A stretch of DNA of 28,467 nt from JBGOUJ01 sp041477005 (GTDB lineage Bacteria > Acidobacteriota > Terriglobia > Bryobacterales > JACQDG01): positions 1 to 28,467 of the forward strand of contig JBGOUJ010000023.1 of the NCBI GenBank assembly GCA_041477005.1, given 5' to 3'. Made by a program: the position numbers and the translations under genes. Of the stretch, positions 1 to 8,027 are shown one piece after another. Each line of letters starts with the position of its first letter. Position 1 is the stretch's first letter. Under the pieces are notes generated by a model. That model searched no databases and was not told the origin of the DNA. It was given only the letters and a program-made list of their open reading frames with translations.

Positions 1-1731
1 GACATCTTCGCCAAGATCTTCGGCCGCCGCGGCCTGCACCTCAACGCCTACAACGCCTACCAGTCGATCATCCGGGGCGGCCACACCTTTCTCACGATTC
101 GCACCGGCCCCGACAAGGTCACCAACATGGGTGACCGCCTCGACCTTCTCGTCCCGCTCAACCAGGACACGATGGACCGCCACCTGCGCCTCCTGGGCCC
201 CGGCGCCGCAGTCATATATAATGCCGACACCATCCAGGCCGGGGAAGCCGCTCAGGGCGTGCAGCTCTGCCCGCTCCCGGTCTCGAAACTCGCCGATATC
301 ACCCGCAACAAGGTCGCCCAGAACACCCTGGCCATCAGCGCGGGCCTCAATATGATGGGCGTCGGCTTCCAGACCCTCGAGCAGGTCCTCGCCGAGCAGT
401 TCCAGAAGAAAGGCGACGCCGTGATAGCCGAGAACGTCGGCGTGGCCCGCGCCGGGTACGACTACGCCACGGCGAATTTCAAGCCCTTCGCCCAGGCGCT
501 TCCCATGACCGAGAACTGCTACGCGGTGCTCTCCGGCAACCAGGCAATGGCCATGGGCGGGGTGGCGGCCGGTGTGCAGTTCTACTGCGCCTACCCGATG
601 AGTCCGGCGACCGGCGTGCTGCACTGGATGGCCTCCCACGCCCGCAAAGCCGGCGTCATGGTCCGACAGGTCGAAGATGAGATCGGCGTCATCAATATGG
701 CCATCGGCGCGGCGCACACCGGCGTGCGCGCCATGTGCGCCACCTCCGGCGGCGGCTTCGCCCTGATGAGCGAAGGCCTCGGCATGTCGGCCATGATGGA
801 AACCCCGGTCGTGGTCATCGACTGCCAGCGCGCCGGCCCTTCCACCGGCGTGCCCACCAAGACCGAGCAAGGCGACCTGTGGCAGATGCTCGGCGCCGCC
901 TTCGGCGATTATCCGCGCCTCATCGCCGCCCCGGTCGACATCGGCGACTGCTTCCGGATCATCCCCGAGATGTTCAATCTCGCTGACCGCTTCCAGTGCC
1001 CGGGCATCGTGCTCAGCGACCTGCTGGAGTCGGAAGGCCGGCTCAGCGTCGATCCGAAGGACCTCAACTTCTACCCGCCCATCGACCGCGGCGAGCTGAT
1101 CACCGCGGCGCCTTCCGGGACCGACGGCAACGGAACGAACGGCGGCTACAAGCGCTACCTCATCACCGAGAGCGGCGTCTCGCCGCGCGCCGTTCCCGGC
1201 GTGCCCGGCCACGCCCACACCGCCGCCACCGACGAGCACGACGAGGACGGGGTGCTCATCAGCGACGAGTTCACCAACCCCACCAAGCGCCGCGCGATGA
1301 TGGAAAAGCGCATGCGCAAGATGGTCGGCATCGAGGCCGCCGTCCCGCCGCCCGAGCTGCTCGGGCCGCGCAACGCCCAAGTCACCCTAATCGGCTGGGG
1401 ATCCACTAAGGGCGTCATCGGAGAAGCCTGCGAGATTTTGACCGAGGAGGGTATCTCCGCCAATCAGCTCCAGATCCGGTGGCTGGTACCGCTCAAGGGC
1501 GACGCCATCCTCGACATCCTGAAAGGCTGCCGCCACACCATCATCGTCGAGAATAATTACAGCGGCCAGTTCGCCCGCTACCTGCGCAGCGAGACCAGCT
1601 ACGTGCCGAAGGGCCACATCCGCAAGTACGACGGCGAGCCGTTCATGCCCCACCACGTGGTGGAGGCGGTCAAGGAACAACTGGCCGGCAAGACCAAACT
1701 GTCCGTCCCCATGCACGAAATTATGGTTTAG
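1..1731 (+). CDS. korA: 2-oxoacid:ferredoxin oxidoreductase subunit alpha (gamma-alpha fusion), 5' partial
   Basis: Catalytic subunit of a CoA-dependent 2-oxoacid (probably 2-oxoglutarate) oxidoreductase that passes electrons to ferredoxin in the cytoplasm. The frame is open from base 1. The 42 codons before the ATG at 127 encode a family-typical segment containing GGHTFLTIR, so that ATG is internal and about 25 N-terminal residues probably lie outside the window. The first ~150 visible residues form the gamma domain. The alpha domain follows, with GNQAMAMGGVAAG and a pyrimidine-binding-type region, and a C-terminal transketolase-like domain (VTLIGWGSTKG, VENNYSGQF) ends the protein. korB follows 42 bp downstream, completing the two-subunit enzyme. 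The 2-oxoglutarate preference is inferred from overall resemblance to KorA; other 2-oxoacids are possible. Confidence 0.93.
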   Translation, partial: DIFAKIFGRRGLHLNAYNAYQSIIRGGHTFLTIRTGPDKVTNMGDRLDLLVPLNQDTMDRHLRLLGPGAAVIYNADTIQAGEAAQGVQLCPLPVSKLADITRNKVAQNTLAISAGLNMMGVGFQTLEQVLAEQFQKKGDAVIAENVGVARAGYDYATANFKPFAQALPMTENCYAVLSGNQAMAMGGVAAGVQFYCAYPMSPATGVLHWMASHARKAGVMVRQVEDEIGVINMAIGAAHTGVRAMCATSGGGFALMSEGLGMSAMMETPVVVIDCQRAGPSTGVPTKTEQGDLWQMLGAAFGDYPRLIAAPVDIGDCFRIIPEMFNLADRFQCPGIVLSDLLESEGRLSVDPKDLNFYPPIDRGELITAAPSGTDGNGTNGGYKRYLITESGVSPRAVPGVPGHAHTAATDEHDEDGVLISDEFTNPTKRRAMMEKRMRKMVGIEAAVPPPELLGPRNAQVTLIGWGSTKGVIGEACEILTEEGISANQLQIRWLVPLKGDAILDILKGCRHTIIVENNYSGQFARYLRSETSYVPKGHIRKYDGEPFMPHHVVEAVKEQLAGKTKLSVPMHEIMV

Positions 1732-1769
1732 GAGAAAAGGCTTAGGAGAAAAGGCTTAGGAGAAAAGGA
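1728..1769 (+). repeat. Triplicated 14-bp repeat carrying the korB ribosome-binding site
   Basis: Three consecutive copies of TTAGGAGAAAAGGC occupy 1728-1741, 1742-1755 and 1756-1769; the last ends in A instead of C. Each copy contains an AGGAG Shine-Dalgarno core and a TAG. The first TAG is the korA stop codon (1729-1731). The korB ATG lies five bases after the third copy. Only the last AGGAG is well placed for korB; the other two look like products of tandem duplication. Confidence 0.93.
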
Positions 1770-1773
1770 AAAC

Positions 1774-2670
1774 ATGGCGACCACAATCGAGGCTCCCAAG
1801 CAGTTGACGATGGCCGATTTCAAGGGCAAGGTCGATCCCGACTGGTGCCCGGGCTGCGGCGATTTCGGCGTGCTGGCTGCGGTGCAGAAGGCCCTGGTCG
1901 AGCTGCAGATCCTCCCCCACAACATCGTGACCATCAGCGGCATCGGCTGCTCCTCGAACTTCCCCGGCTACGTCAGTAGCTACGGCATGCACACCATCCA
2001 CGGCCGCGCCCTGGCGGTGGCCACCGGCGTCAAGATGGCCAACCACGAGCTCACTGTGCTCGTCACCGGCGGCGACGGGGACGGCTTCGGCATCGGCGGC
2101 AACCACTTCGTCCACACCATGCGCCGCAACGTCGACCTGCTCTACATTGTCATGGACAACCAGATCTACGGCCTGACCACCGGCCAGACCTCCGCGACCA
2201 GCAGCATCGGCATGAAGACCAAGAGCATGCCTTTCGGCAACGTCGAGACCCCGGTGAACCCCATCTCGCTGGCCCTGGCCGCCGGCGCCACCTTCGTCGC
2301 CCGCGCCTTCAGCGGCGAGCAAAAGCACCTCACCGAGCTCATCAAGCAAGGCATCCTGCACAAAGGCTTCTCGTTCCTCGACGTTTTCAGCCCCTGCATC
2401 ACCTACAACCACGACAATACTTACCAATGGTTCCGCCCACGGGTCAAGAAGCTCGAAGACAACCCGGCCTACGACTCCACCAACTGGGCCATGGCCATGG
2501 AAAAATCCCAGCTCTGGGGCGACGAGATCCCCATCGGCAAATTCTTCGAGCGCACCGACGTCTCGACCCTGCACGGCGCCGAGCCGGTGCTGAACGACGG
2601 CCCGCTCGCCCACCGCGACCCGCGCCTGCCGGAGGCGGTGACCCGCGGCTTCATCGAGGAGCTGATGTAA
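1774..2670 (+). CDS. korB: 2-oxoacid:ferredoxin oxidoreductase subunit beta
   Basis: Thiamine-diphosphate-binding subunit (298 aa) that pairs with the upstream alpha subunit. CPGCG (C25, C28), GIGCSS (C59) and SPC (C208) supply the four cysteines expected for the [4Fe-4S] cluster of this family. The TPP/Mg motif runs from GDGDG near residue 100 to the DNQ at 128-130, followed by IYGLTTGQ. The length is usual for KorB. The start is fixed by AGGAG in the repeat just upstream and by the family's usual N-terminal distance to CPGCG. Its stop is 41 bp from the stop of the convergent desulfhydrase gene. No separate delta (ferredoxin-like) subunit is visible, consistent with the two-subunit form. Confidence 0.95.
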   Translation: MATTIEAPKQLTMADFKGKVDPDWCPGCGDFGVLAAVQKALVELQILPHNIVTISGIGCSSNFPGYVSSYGMHTIHGRALAVATGVKMANHELTVLVTGGDGDGFGIGGNHFVHTMRRNVDLLYIVMDNQIYGLTTGQTSATSSIGMKTKSMPFGNVETPVNPISLALAAGATFVARAFSGEQKHLTELIKQGILHKGFSFLDVFSPCITYNHDNTYQWFRPRVKKLEDNPAYDSTNWAMAMEKSQLWGDEIPIGKFFERTDVSTLHGAEPVLNDGPLAHRDPRLPEAVTRGFIEELM

Positions 2671-2711
2671 GCGAAAGGGCAGACTCGCTGCCGTTTGCCC
2701 GGGTGATGTAA

Positions 2712-3749
2712 TCAGGCGCCCGCCGGCCCCAGCCCAAGCTGATCCGCGTAGGCGAACAGAGCCGGAGCGCCTCCGGTGTGCAGAAACAGCACCGTCTCGG
2801 CGGGGTTGATCTCGCCCCGTCGAACGTGATCGATCAGGCCCGCCATCGCTTTTCCCGTGTACACGGGGTCGAGGAAAATTCCTTCCTGGCGCGCCAGGAG
2901 CGTGATCGCCTCCAGGCAGCCAGGCGTGGGAATGCCGTAGCCAGGGCCAATGTACCCCGGGTCGGTCCGGATCTCCTCGGCCGTAACCCGCGTGGGAACG
3001 CCGATCCTCGCAGCCGCGTCATTGGCGATGCGGACCGCGCGCTCGGTCTTCCCCGGCTCTCCGTCGCTTACGGCGATACCGTACAACTGATAGGGTGCGC
3101 TATACATTTTGGCTCCGAGCACGAGGCCGGCCTGGGTGCCGCGGGAGCCTGCCGCATAGTAGAGCCGGCCCGGCTCCTCGCCCATTCCTGCGAGCTGCTC
3201 CACCATTTCGAGCGTACCCGCCACGTATCCCAGGACGCCAATGGGGCTGGATCCGCCGACTGGAATCAGATACGGCCGCTCACCCCGCGCCCGCAGCTCG
3301 GCCATCACCGTCTCCACCATCGCCGCCTCTTGATCGCCGATCGCGAGCGCGGGGTCGGTGGCGGGGGGAATGAAATGCACCTCGGCGCCGAGCAGGTAGT
3401 CGAGCAGGAGATTGCCCTCGAGGCTCGGCCGCTCGCCTTTGCTGGTTAAAACCAGCGCCGCGCCCATCCCCGCCGCCCGCGCCGCGGCCGCCGTCATCCG
3501 CGCGTGGTTCGACTGCACGGCCCCGGTCGTGACCAGCACCGTGGCCCCCGCTCGCAGCGCGTCGGCCACGAGGAACTCCAGCTTCCGGGCTTTGTTGCCG
3601 CCGAAGGCGAGTCCGGTCAGGTCGTCGCGCTTGATCAGAAGGCGCGGGCACCGTCCGGGGCCGCCAAGCGCCTCGCGCAGCCGCCGGGCCTCGTCGAGCG
3701 GCGTCGGCAGCGTCGCCAGCCGAAAGCGGGGCTGAGATCCAATGGGCAT
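2712..3749 (-). CDS. D-cysteine desulfhydrase / ACC deaminase-family PLP enzyme
   Basis: Fold-type II PLP enzyme predicted to degrade D-cysteine to pyruvate, sulfide and ammonia in the cytoplasm. GGNKARKLEF carries the PLP lysine (K53), followed by QSNH (80-82). The residues that separate this activity from ACC deaminase are readable. ACC deaminases have Glu and Leu 27 residues apart in PVYEGK and HLGG; here both are Thr (T298 in PVYTGKA, T325 in LHTGGAPALFAY, also 27 apart). That favours D-cysteine desulfhydrase. The chosen start (345 aa) matches where family similarity begins. An in-frame start at 3806 would add 19 residues and has a GAAGG just upstream, so it cannot be excluded. The gene lies on the same strand as msrA, about 160 bp downstream of it. 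Confidence 0.88.
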   Translation of the reverse strand: MPIGSQPRFRLATLPTPLDEARRLREALGGPGRCPRLLIKRDDLTGLAFGGNKARKLEFLVADALRAGATVLVTTGAVQSNHARMTAAAARAAGMGAALVLTSKGERPSLEGNLLLDYLLGAEVHFIPPATDPALAIGDQEAAMVETVMAELRARGERPYLIPVGGSSPIGVLGYVAGTLEMVEQLAGMGEEPGRLYYAAGSRGTQAGLVLGAKMYSAPYQLYGIAVSDGEPGKTERAVRIANDAAARIGVPTRVTAEEIRTDPGYIGPGYGIPTPGCLEAITLLARQEGIFLDPVYTGKAMAGLIDHVRRGEINPAETVLFLHTGGAPALFAYADQLGLGPAGA

Positions 3750-3909
3750 TCCAGACAATTCTGTCGCCTTCCTGCTCGGGACACAAGTGGCCCGGTGGCC
3801 CGCCATCGACCTTCAAGGGAGACGGCGTGACCACCAATCCCGTCGACGACGCGTAAAGGGATTCATGGAGGCGGTGGCTCCCAGGCGTGAGCAGGTCCCA
3901 ATCGCCGGC

Positions 3910-4455
3910 TCACGCCCGCCGCGCCAGCTTGCCGGCGAATTTCTCGCGGAACTTACGCACCTTCGGACTGACCACTAGGGCGCAGTAAGGCTGGAGCGGG
4001 TTGTTTTCGAAATACTCCTGGTGGTAGTCCTCGGCGCGATAATACGTCGAGGCCGGCTGCACCTCGGTCACAATCGGGCGAGGCCAGACGCTGGCGGCAT
4101 CGATCTCGCGGATCATCTGGCCGGCCGCGCCCCGTTGCTGCTCGGAATGGTAGAAGATCACCGACCGGTATTGAGGCCCGACGTCGTTGCCCTGCCTGTC
4201 GCGGGTAGTGGGATCGTGGATCGTGAAGAAGACCTCCAGGATCTCGCGGTACGAGGTAACGTCCGGATCAAACGTGATTTGCACAACCTCGGCATGACCG
4301 GTCCTGCCGCTGCACACATCCTGGTAGGTCGGGTCCGGGACGTGGCCTCCCATGTAGCCCGACTCGGCCCCAAGGACCCCTTCCATCTCCTGATACACAG
4401 CTTCGAGGCACCAGAAGCACCCGCCGCCCAGTGTCGCGATCTCGCTCTTCGGCAT
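3910..4455 (-). CDS. msrA: Peptide methionine (S)-S-oxide reductase
   Basis: Repairs oxidised proteins by reducing methionine S-sulfoxide, usually recycled by thioredoxin. The signature GCFWC lies at residues 12-16, with catalytic C13. Other family landmarks are GYMGGHVPDPTYQDVCSGRTGHAEVV and the YHQEYF block near the C-terminus. PYCALVVSPKV, with a candidate resolving cysteine, follows. Length (181 aa) is usual for a cytoplasmic MsrA. No signal peptide is seen and no msrB is fused or adjacent in the window. Confidence 0.96.
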   Translation of the reverse strand: MPKSEIATLGGGCFWCLEAVYQEMEGVLGAESGYMGGHVPDPTYQDVCSGRTGHAEVVQITFDPDVTSYREILEVFFTIHDPTTRDRQGNDVGPQYRSVIFYHSEQQRGAAGQMIREIDAASVWPRPIVTEVQPASTYYRAEDYHQEYFENNPLQPYCALVVSPKVRKFREKFAGKLARRA

Positions 4456-4745
4456 AGTATCTTCAGCTTACGACATCCTGGCCCGGCGTGGGTCACTCCA
4501 CCGGCGCTCCGCGATAGGAGATGTTGTAGTGAGGCGCCGGCTCCCGGTCAAGACCGCTGGTCACCACGATGCGCCCGTCCGGCGAGCTCAGCTTGGCGGG
4601 TGGCGCCGCCGGCAACGTAGCGCCATTTGGCGCCGGGGGACGCGGGCCGGTCGCTCCGGAGGCCGGGTGGGCGCATAGCTGCGCGCCGACCGGCGCCGGC
4701 ACGCGCCCGCAGCCAGTTTGCCTGGCGGTGCTACTCTGGTAACCG
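4456..4745. other. Intergenic region with possible C-terminal remnant of a lost gene
   Basis: No complete gene is visible in these 290 bases. On the minus strand the frame ending at 4493 reads as plausible protein near its stop (PDGRIVVTSGLDREPAP, then HYNISYRGAPVE). It then runs upstream into the antisense of the next gene, where it looks non-coding. It may be the 3' end of a decayed gene; I do not recognise the family. The rest is very GC-rich with short self-complementary stretches, for example GCGCA/TGCGC at 4671-4684. No tRNA or clear promoter is seen. Confidence 0.3.
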
Positions 4746-5042
4746 ATGACTCTGGAAGAGCGGATCGAGTTGCACGAACAGTGGCTGCGCTCGATGGAGA
4801 GCAACCAGACACAGTTTGTTGCCAACATGGCGACTCTGGACCGGAGACTGAATGAGCTTTCCCGGATCGTTGTCACTCTCGGCCAAAACAAAACCGTGCT
4901 TTTCACTGCGATGGCCAATTTCAGCTCCGGGATGGACGACCTGCGGGCTGAGATGAAGGCTCTGGCGGAACAGCACCGCAAGTTAGAGGACACGGTCGAC
5001 CGGTACATCCGCTACCGAGGCAACGGGAAGCAAGAAAATTGA
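4746..5042 (+). CDS. Small coiled-coil protein, unknown function
   Basis: A 98-residue protein, hydrophilic and predicted almost wholly helical, with heptad-like spacing of Leu, Met and Ile (for example LDRRLNELSRIVVTLGQ and LRAEMKALAEQHRKLEDTV). It has no signal peptide or membrane segment. It resembles the short coiled-coil hypothetical proteins common in acidobacteria and cyanobacteria, but I cannot assign a function. The choice of strand rests on the natural-looking protein and on the TTGA overlap of its stop with the next gene's start; the antisense frame looks like a shadow. Translational coupling to the following gene is likely. Confidence 0.65.
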   Translation: MTLEERIELHEQWLRSMESNQTQFVANMATLDRRLNELSRIVVTLGQNKTVLFTAMANFSSGMDDLRAEMKALAEQHRKLEDTVDRYIRYRGNGKQEN

Positions 5043-5632
5043 GGCGCCGCCTGCTTGCTGCGTTTCTGCTGGGCGCAGCCCTCTGGGGTCAGGCGTTCCG
5101 CCCGGATCAGGAGCGCGCCTGGCGGTCCCGCATCAAATCCACGCTCTTCGTCCCCGATCCCCTGCCCCCGCTCGAAGCGGCCGTCCACAGCCGCTTTGAG
5201 CCGGCGCCCGGTGTGGTCGCCGAGCGGATCACCTACAACACCCAGTTCGGCCTGCGCATTCCGGCGATCCTGTATCTGCCGAAGTCGCGGCCCGGCAAGA
5301 TCCCCGCCCTGGTCGTGGTCAACGGACACGGCGGCGACAAGTACAGTTGGTATTCCTTCTATTCCGCCAACTGGAGCGAGGCCGGCATCCGCCGCCTGCC
5401 CAAGACGCACGTGAGCGAATGGGCCCGCTCCCGGGGCGTCGAGATGGACCCCGGCTATTCTAGCGAGCAGCGGGAAGGCGGTACGCCCGCCCTGGGCGAG
5501 GGCGTCCCGGGGCTTTCCCACGAGGACCTCAGCCTGTTTTCGCCCGAAGAGTGGGAACGGCAAATGGACCGGATGATTCAGGAGAGCTGGGTCGCGGCCG
5601 CAAAGACCAGACTGGCCTCATCCTTGCGGTGA
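5039..5632 (+). pseudogene. Probable internally deleted alpha/beta hydrolase (acetyl xylan esterase-like)
   Basis: The 197-aa frame starts with TTG overlapping the upstream TGA and begins with a signal peptide (RRRLLAAFLLGAALWGQ). Residues ~20-105 match the N-terminal part of secreted alpha/beta hydrolases: RITYNTQFGLRIPAILYLPK, then VVVNGHGGDKYSWYSFYS. In such proteins the catalytic core with the GxSxG nucleophile comes next. Here the frame jumps after SFYS to a segment (WARSRGVEMDPGYSSEQ, FSPEEWERQMDRMIQESW) that reads like a C-terminal tail, and no GxSxG is present. This suggests an in-frame internal deletion leaving an inactive or repurposed secreted protein. Its last 15 bases overlap the convergent kinase gene. 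Confidence 0.55.
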
Positions 5633-8026
5633 GGCGACCGGCGCTGCCGCTTCGGCCGGGGCGAAGCGCTCGATGGTGTCGAACAGCTCCTGGGGGAGAA
5701 TGGGCTTCGAGACATAAGCGTCCATGCCGGCTTGCAGGCAGCGCTCCCGGTCGTCGTTCATGGCGTGGGCCGTCAGGGCCACGATGGGCAGGTGGCCGCC
5801 GGCTGTTTTCTCCTTCTCGCGGATGGCCGCGGTCGCCTCAAACCCTCCCATCTCCGGCATCTGCACGTCCATGAGGACCAGGTCGAAATCCTGCTTCTGG
5901 AGAGCCGCCAGGGCTTCCAGGCCATTGTTGGCGACCACCACCGAGTGCCCCCGCTTTTCGAGCATGCGCACGGCCAGTTTTTGATTCACCAGGTTGTCCT
6001 CGGCCAGCAGGATCCGAAGGCGAAGCCGGTTGTCGACCGAAACGGCGGGGCTCCTAGGCACGCGAAGCGTTTCTTCACTCCGGCTCGATGCGGCCAGCGT
6101 CTTCAACATCGCATCCCACAGGTCGGCCTGCGTGACCGGCTTGGTGATATAGCGGGCAATCCCCAACTGCCGGCAGCGCTCCGTATCTCCTTGCCGGTCC
6201 GAGGAAGTCAGCATCATGAGGGTGGCCGTCGCCAGCGCCGGATCCTCCCGGATTCGCCGGGCCAACTCGAAGCCGTCCATCTCCGGCATCTGGCTGTCGA
6301 GCAGCACCAGAGAGAACGGCCGGCCGGCCCGTCGGGCCGCTCTCATGGTCGCCAGCGCCGCCGGCCCGCTCTCGACCAGGGTGGGCCGCGCGTTCCAGCT
6401 TCCGAGGATCTCCTGCAAAATGCGCCGGTTGGTGGCGTTGTCATCGACCACCAGCACTTCCAAATGCCGCAGCAAAGACGGATCGGCTCGGGCGTTTTTG
6501 GTCGAACTCCCTTCGGACCGCCCGAACCGAGCGGTAAAGTGGAAACGGCTGCCTTTCCCCACTTCACTTTCGACCCAGATTTGCCCGCCCATCAGCCGCA
6601 CCAATTGCTGCGAGATCGACAGCCCCAGCCCGGTTCCGCCGTAGCGGCGCGTGGTCGAGCCGTCGGCCTGGGTGAAGGCCTCGAAGATGTGCTCCCGTTT
6701 GTCCTTGGGAATGCCCACGCCGGTGTCGGCCACCACGAAGTGCAGGCAATTGCCGTCGGAAGTCTGCGACTGCAGCTCGACCCTAACCGCAACCTCGCCG
6801 TGCTCGGTGAACTTGGTCGCGTTGCCGACCAGATTGACCAGGATCTGGCGAAGCCGTGTGGCGTCGCCCACCACCATCTCCGGCGCCTCCGGCAGCACGT
6901 GGTAAAGCATCTCGAGGCCCTTTTGATGCGCCCGCAAAGCCAGGGTCTTCATCGTCTCGCCCACCGTCTCGCGCAGGTCGAACTCGATCGGGTCCAGGTC
7001 CAGCTTGCCGGCCTCGATCTTTGAAAAATCCAGGATGTCGTTGATCACCGTCAGCAGAGAATCGGCCGAGCTTTTGACCATCCGCAGATAATCGCGTTGC
7101 TCGGGAGTCAGATCGGTGTCCAGCGCCAGCTCCGACATGCCGATAATGCCGTTCATCGGCGTGCGGATCTCGTGGCTCATGTTGGCGAGGAACTCGCTCT
7201 TCAGCCGCACCGCCTCTTCGGCTCTTTCCTTGGCCCCCATCAACTCCGAGTTCACCCGCACCAGCTCCGAAGTGCGCGCGGCCACCTCTTCCTCCAGCCG
7301 GTCGCGGTGCCGCTGCACGGCGATTCTCTGCGCCTGGATCTGGGCCAGCATTTCGTTGAAGGCGTCGATCAGCACACCCAGCTCGTCGTTGCCGCGCTTG
7401 ACGGCGCGGACTTCGTAGTTTTTCTCCGCCGAAATCAGCCGCGCCATCTGCACCAGGTGGAGCACCGGCTCGGAGATGATCCGCTGCAACTTGGAGGAAA
7501 GCAGAAAAGCCACCAGCACCGACGCGATCAACACGAAGCCGACGATCTCGATGTACCTCTGGAAATGGGCATAGATCTCGCGCAGGTCGGCCCGGACGTA
7601 GATCGTGCCGATCTTTTCCCGATCGAGAAGAATGGGCCGGAACAGCAACAAAGCGTCGCCCTCGAGGTAGTGGCCGGGGGGCCGCGGCTTTGCCGGGAAC
7701 AGAGCGGCGCCCCCTTCCTGACGCACGTAGCGGGCGAAGATAGCCCCGTCTTTGCCATACACGGCAGCCGCGGCGATGCGGCTGTCGGCGCGCAGGGCGC
7801 CCAGCGTTTCCTCGGCCGCGCGGCGGTCCTGAAACGCCAGCGCCGCCGTGCTGTTGGCGCCGATCATCTCCGCCACGGTGGTCAGCTCGCTCCGGGTCTG
7901 TTCGCGAAAGTTGAGCGACTCGTAGGCGATGAAGGCGCCGCACGCCAAAAGCAGCGCGATGCTGCTCGTCAGCATGATGATCACCGTCAGTTTTCGCTTG
8001 ATGGAGAGATCCCGAAACGGCGCCAT
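5618..8026 (-). CDS. CHASE8-HAMP hybrid histidine kinase with two receiver domains
   Basis: Inner-membrane sensor kinase (802 aa). Order: TM1 ~12-35; periplasmic CHASE8 domain ~38-153 (family-like ANSTAALAFQDRRAAEETL and AAVYGKDGAIFARY); TM2 ~159-179; HAMP ~180-233; short coiled coil; HisKA with H285 in FLANMSHEIRTPMNG; HATPase_c (NLVGNATKF, DTGVGIP, GTGLGLSI); REC1 with D577 (LLDSQMPEMDGFE) and K629; REC2 with D720 (LMDVQMPEMGG) and K774. There is no HPt, DNA-binding or GGDEF domain. The ATG at 8026 follows the yfiR stop by one base and is preferred over an in-frame TTG at 8062. CHASE8 is the periplasmic domain of YfiN/TpbB, which YfiR controls. Adjacency to a YfiR gene suggests that the YfiR-like protein gates this kinase. 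Confidence 0.93.
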   Translation of the reverse strand: MAPFRDLSIKRKLTVIIMLTSSIALLLACGAFIAYESLNFREQTRSELTTVAEMIGANSTAALAFQDRRAAEETLGALRADSRIAAAAVYGKDGAIFARYVRQEGGAALFPAKPRPPGHYLEGDALLLFRPILLDREKIGTIYVRADLREIYAHFQRYIEIVGFVLIASVLVAFLLSSKLQRIISEPVLHLVQMARLISAEKNYEVRAVKRGNDELGVLIDAFNEMLAQIQAQRIAVQRHRDRLEEEVAARTSELVRVNSELMGAKERAEEAVRLKSEFLANMSHEIRTPMNGIIGMSELALDTDLTPEQRDYLRMVKSSADSLLTVINDILDFSKIEAGKLDLDPIEFDLRETVGETMKTLALRAHQKGLEMLYHVLPEAPEMVVGDATRLRQILVNLVGNATKFTEHGEVAVRVELQSQTSDGNCLHFVVADTGVGIPKDKREHIFEAFTQADGSTTRRYGGTGLGLSISQQLVRLMGGQIWVESEVGKGSRFHFTARFGRSEGSSTKNARADPSLLRHLEVLVVDDNATNRRILQEILGSWNARPTLVESGPAALATMRAARRAGRPFSLVLLDSQMPEMDGFELARRIREDPALATATLMMLTSSDRQGDTERCRQLGIARYITKPVTQADLWDAMLKTLAASSRSEETLRVPRSPAVSVDNRLRLRILLAEDNLVNQKLAVRMLEKRGHSVVVANNGLEALAALQKQDFDLVLMDVQMPEMGGFEATAAIREKEKTAGGHLPIVALTAHAMNDDRERCLQAGMDAYVSKPILPQELFDTIERFAPAEAAAPVASPQG

Positions 8027-8027
8027 G

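Noticed and set aside
127..1731. korA starting at the ATG at 127
   Set aside because: The frame is open to base 1 and the 42 upstream codons encode conserved family sequence, so the gene is cut by the window edge.
1756..2613. Long minus-strand open frame opposite korB
   Set aside because: High-GC antisense shadow with biased composition (Val/Ala/Gly/Asp/His); korB on the plus strand has clear motifs.
2671..2711. Terminator between korB and the desulfhydrase gene
   Set aside because: GGGCA/TGCCC-type pairing exists, but the stem is only 4-5 bp with a long loop and no U-tract.
4493..5008. Full 171-codon minus-strand frame as an intact gene
   Set aside because: Its upstream two thirds is antisense to the coiled-coil gene and looks non-coding; only its last ~40 codons look real, noted as a possible fossil.
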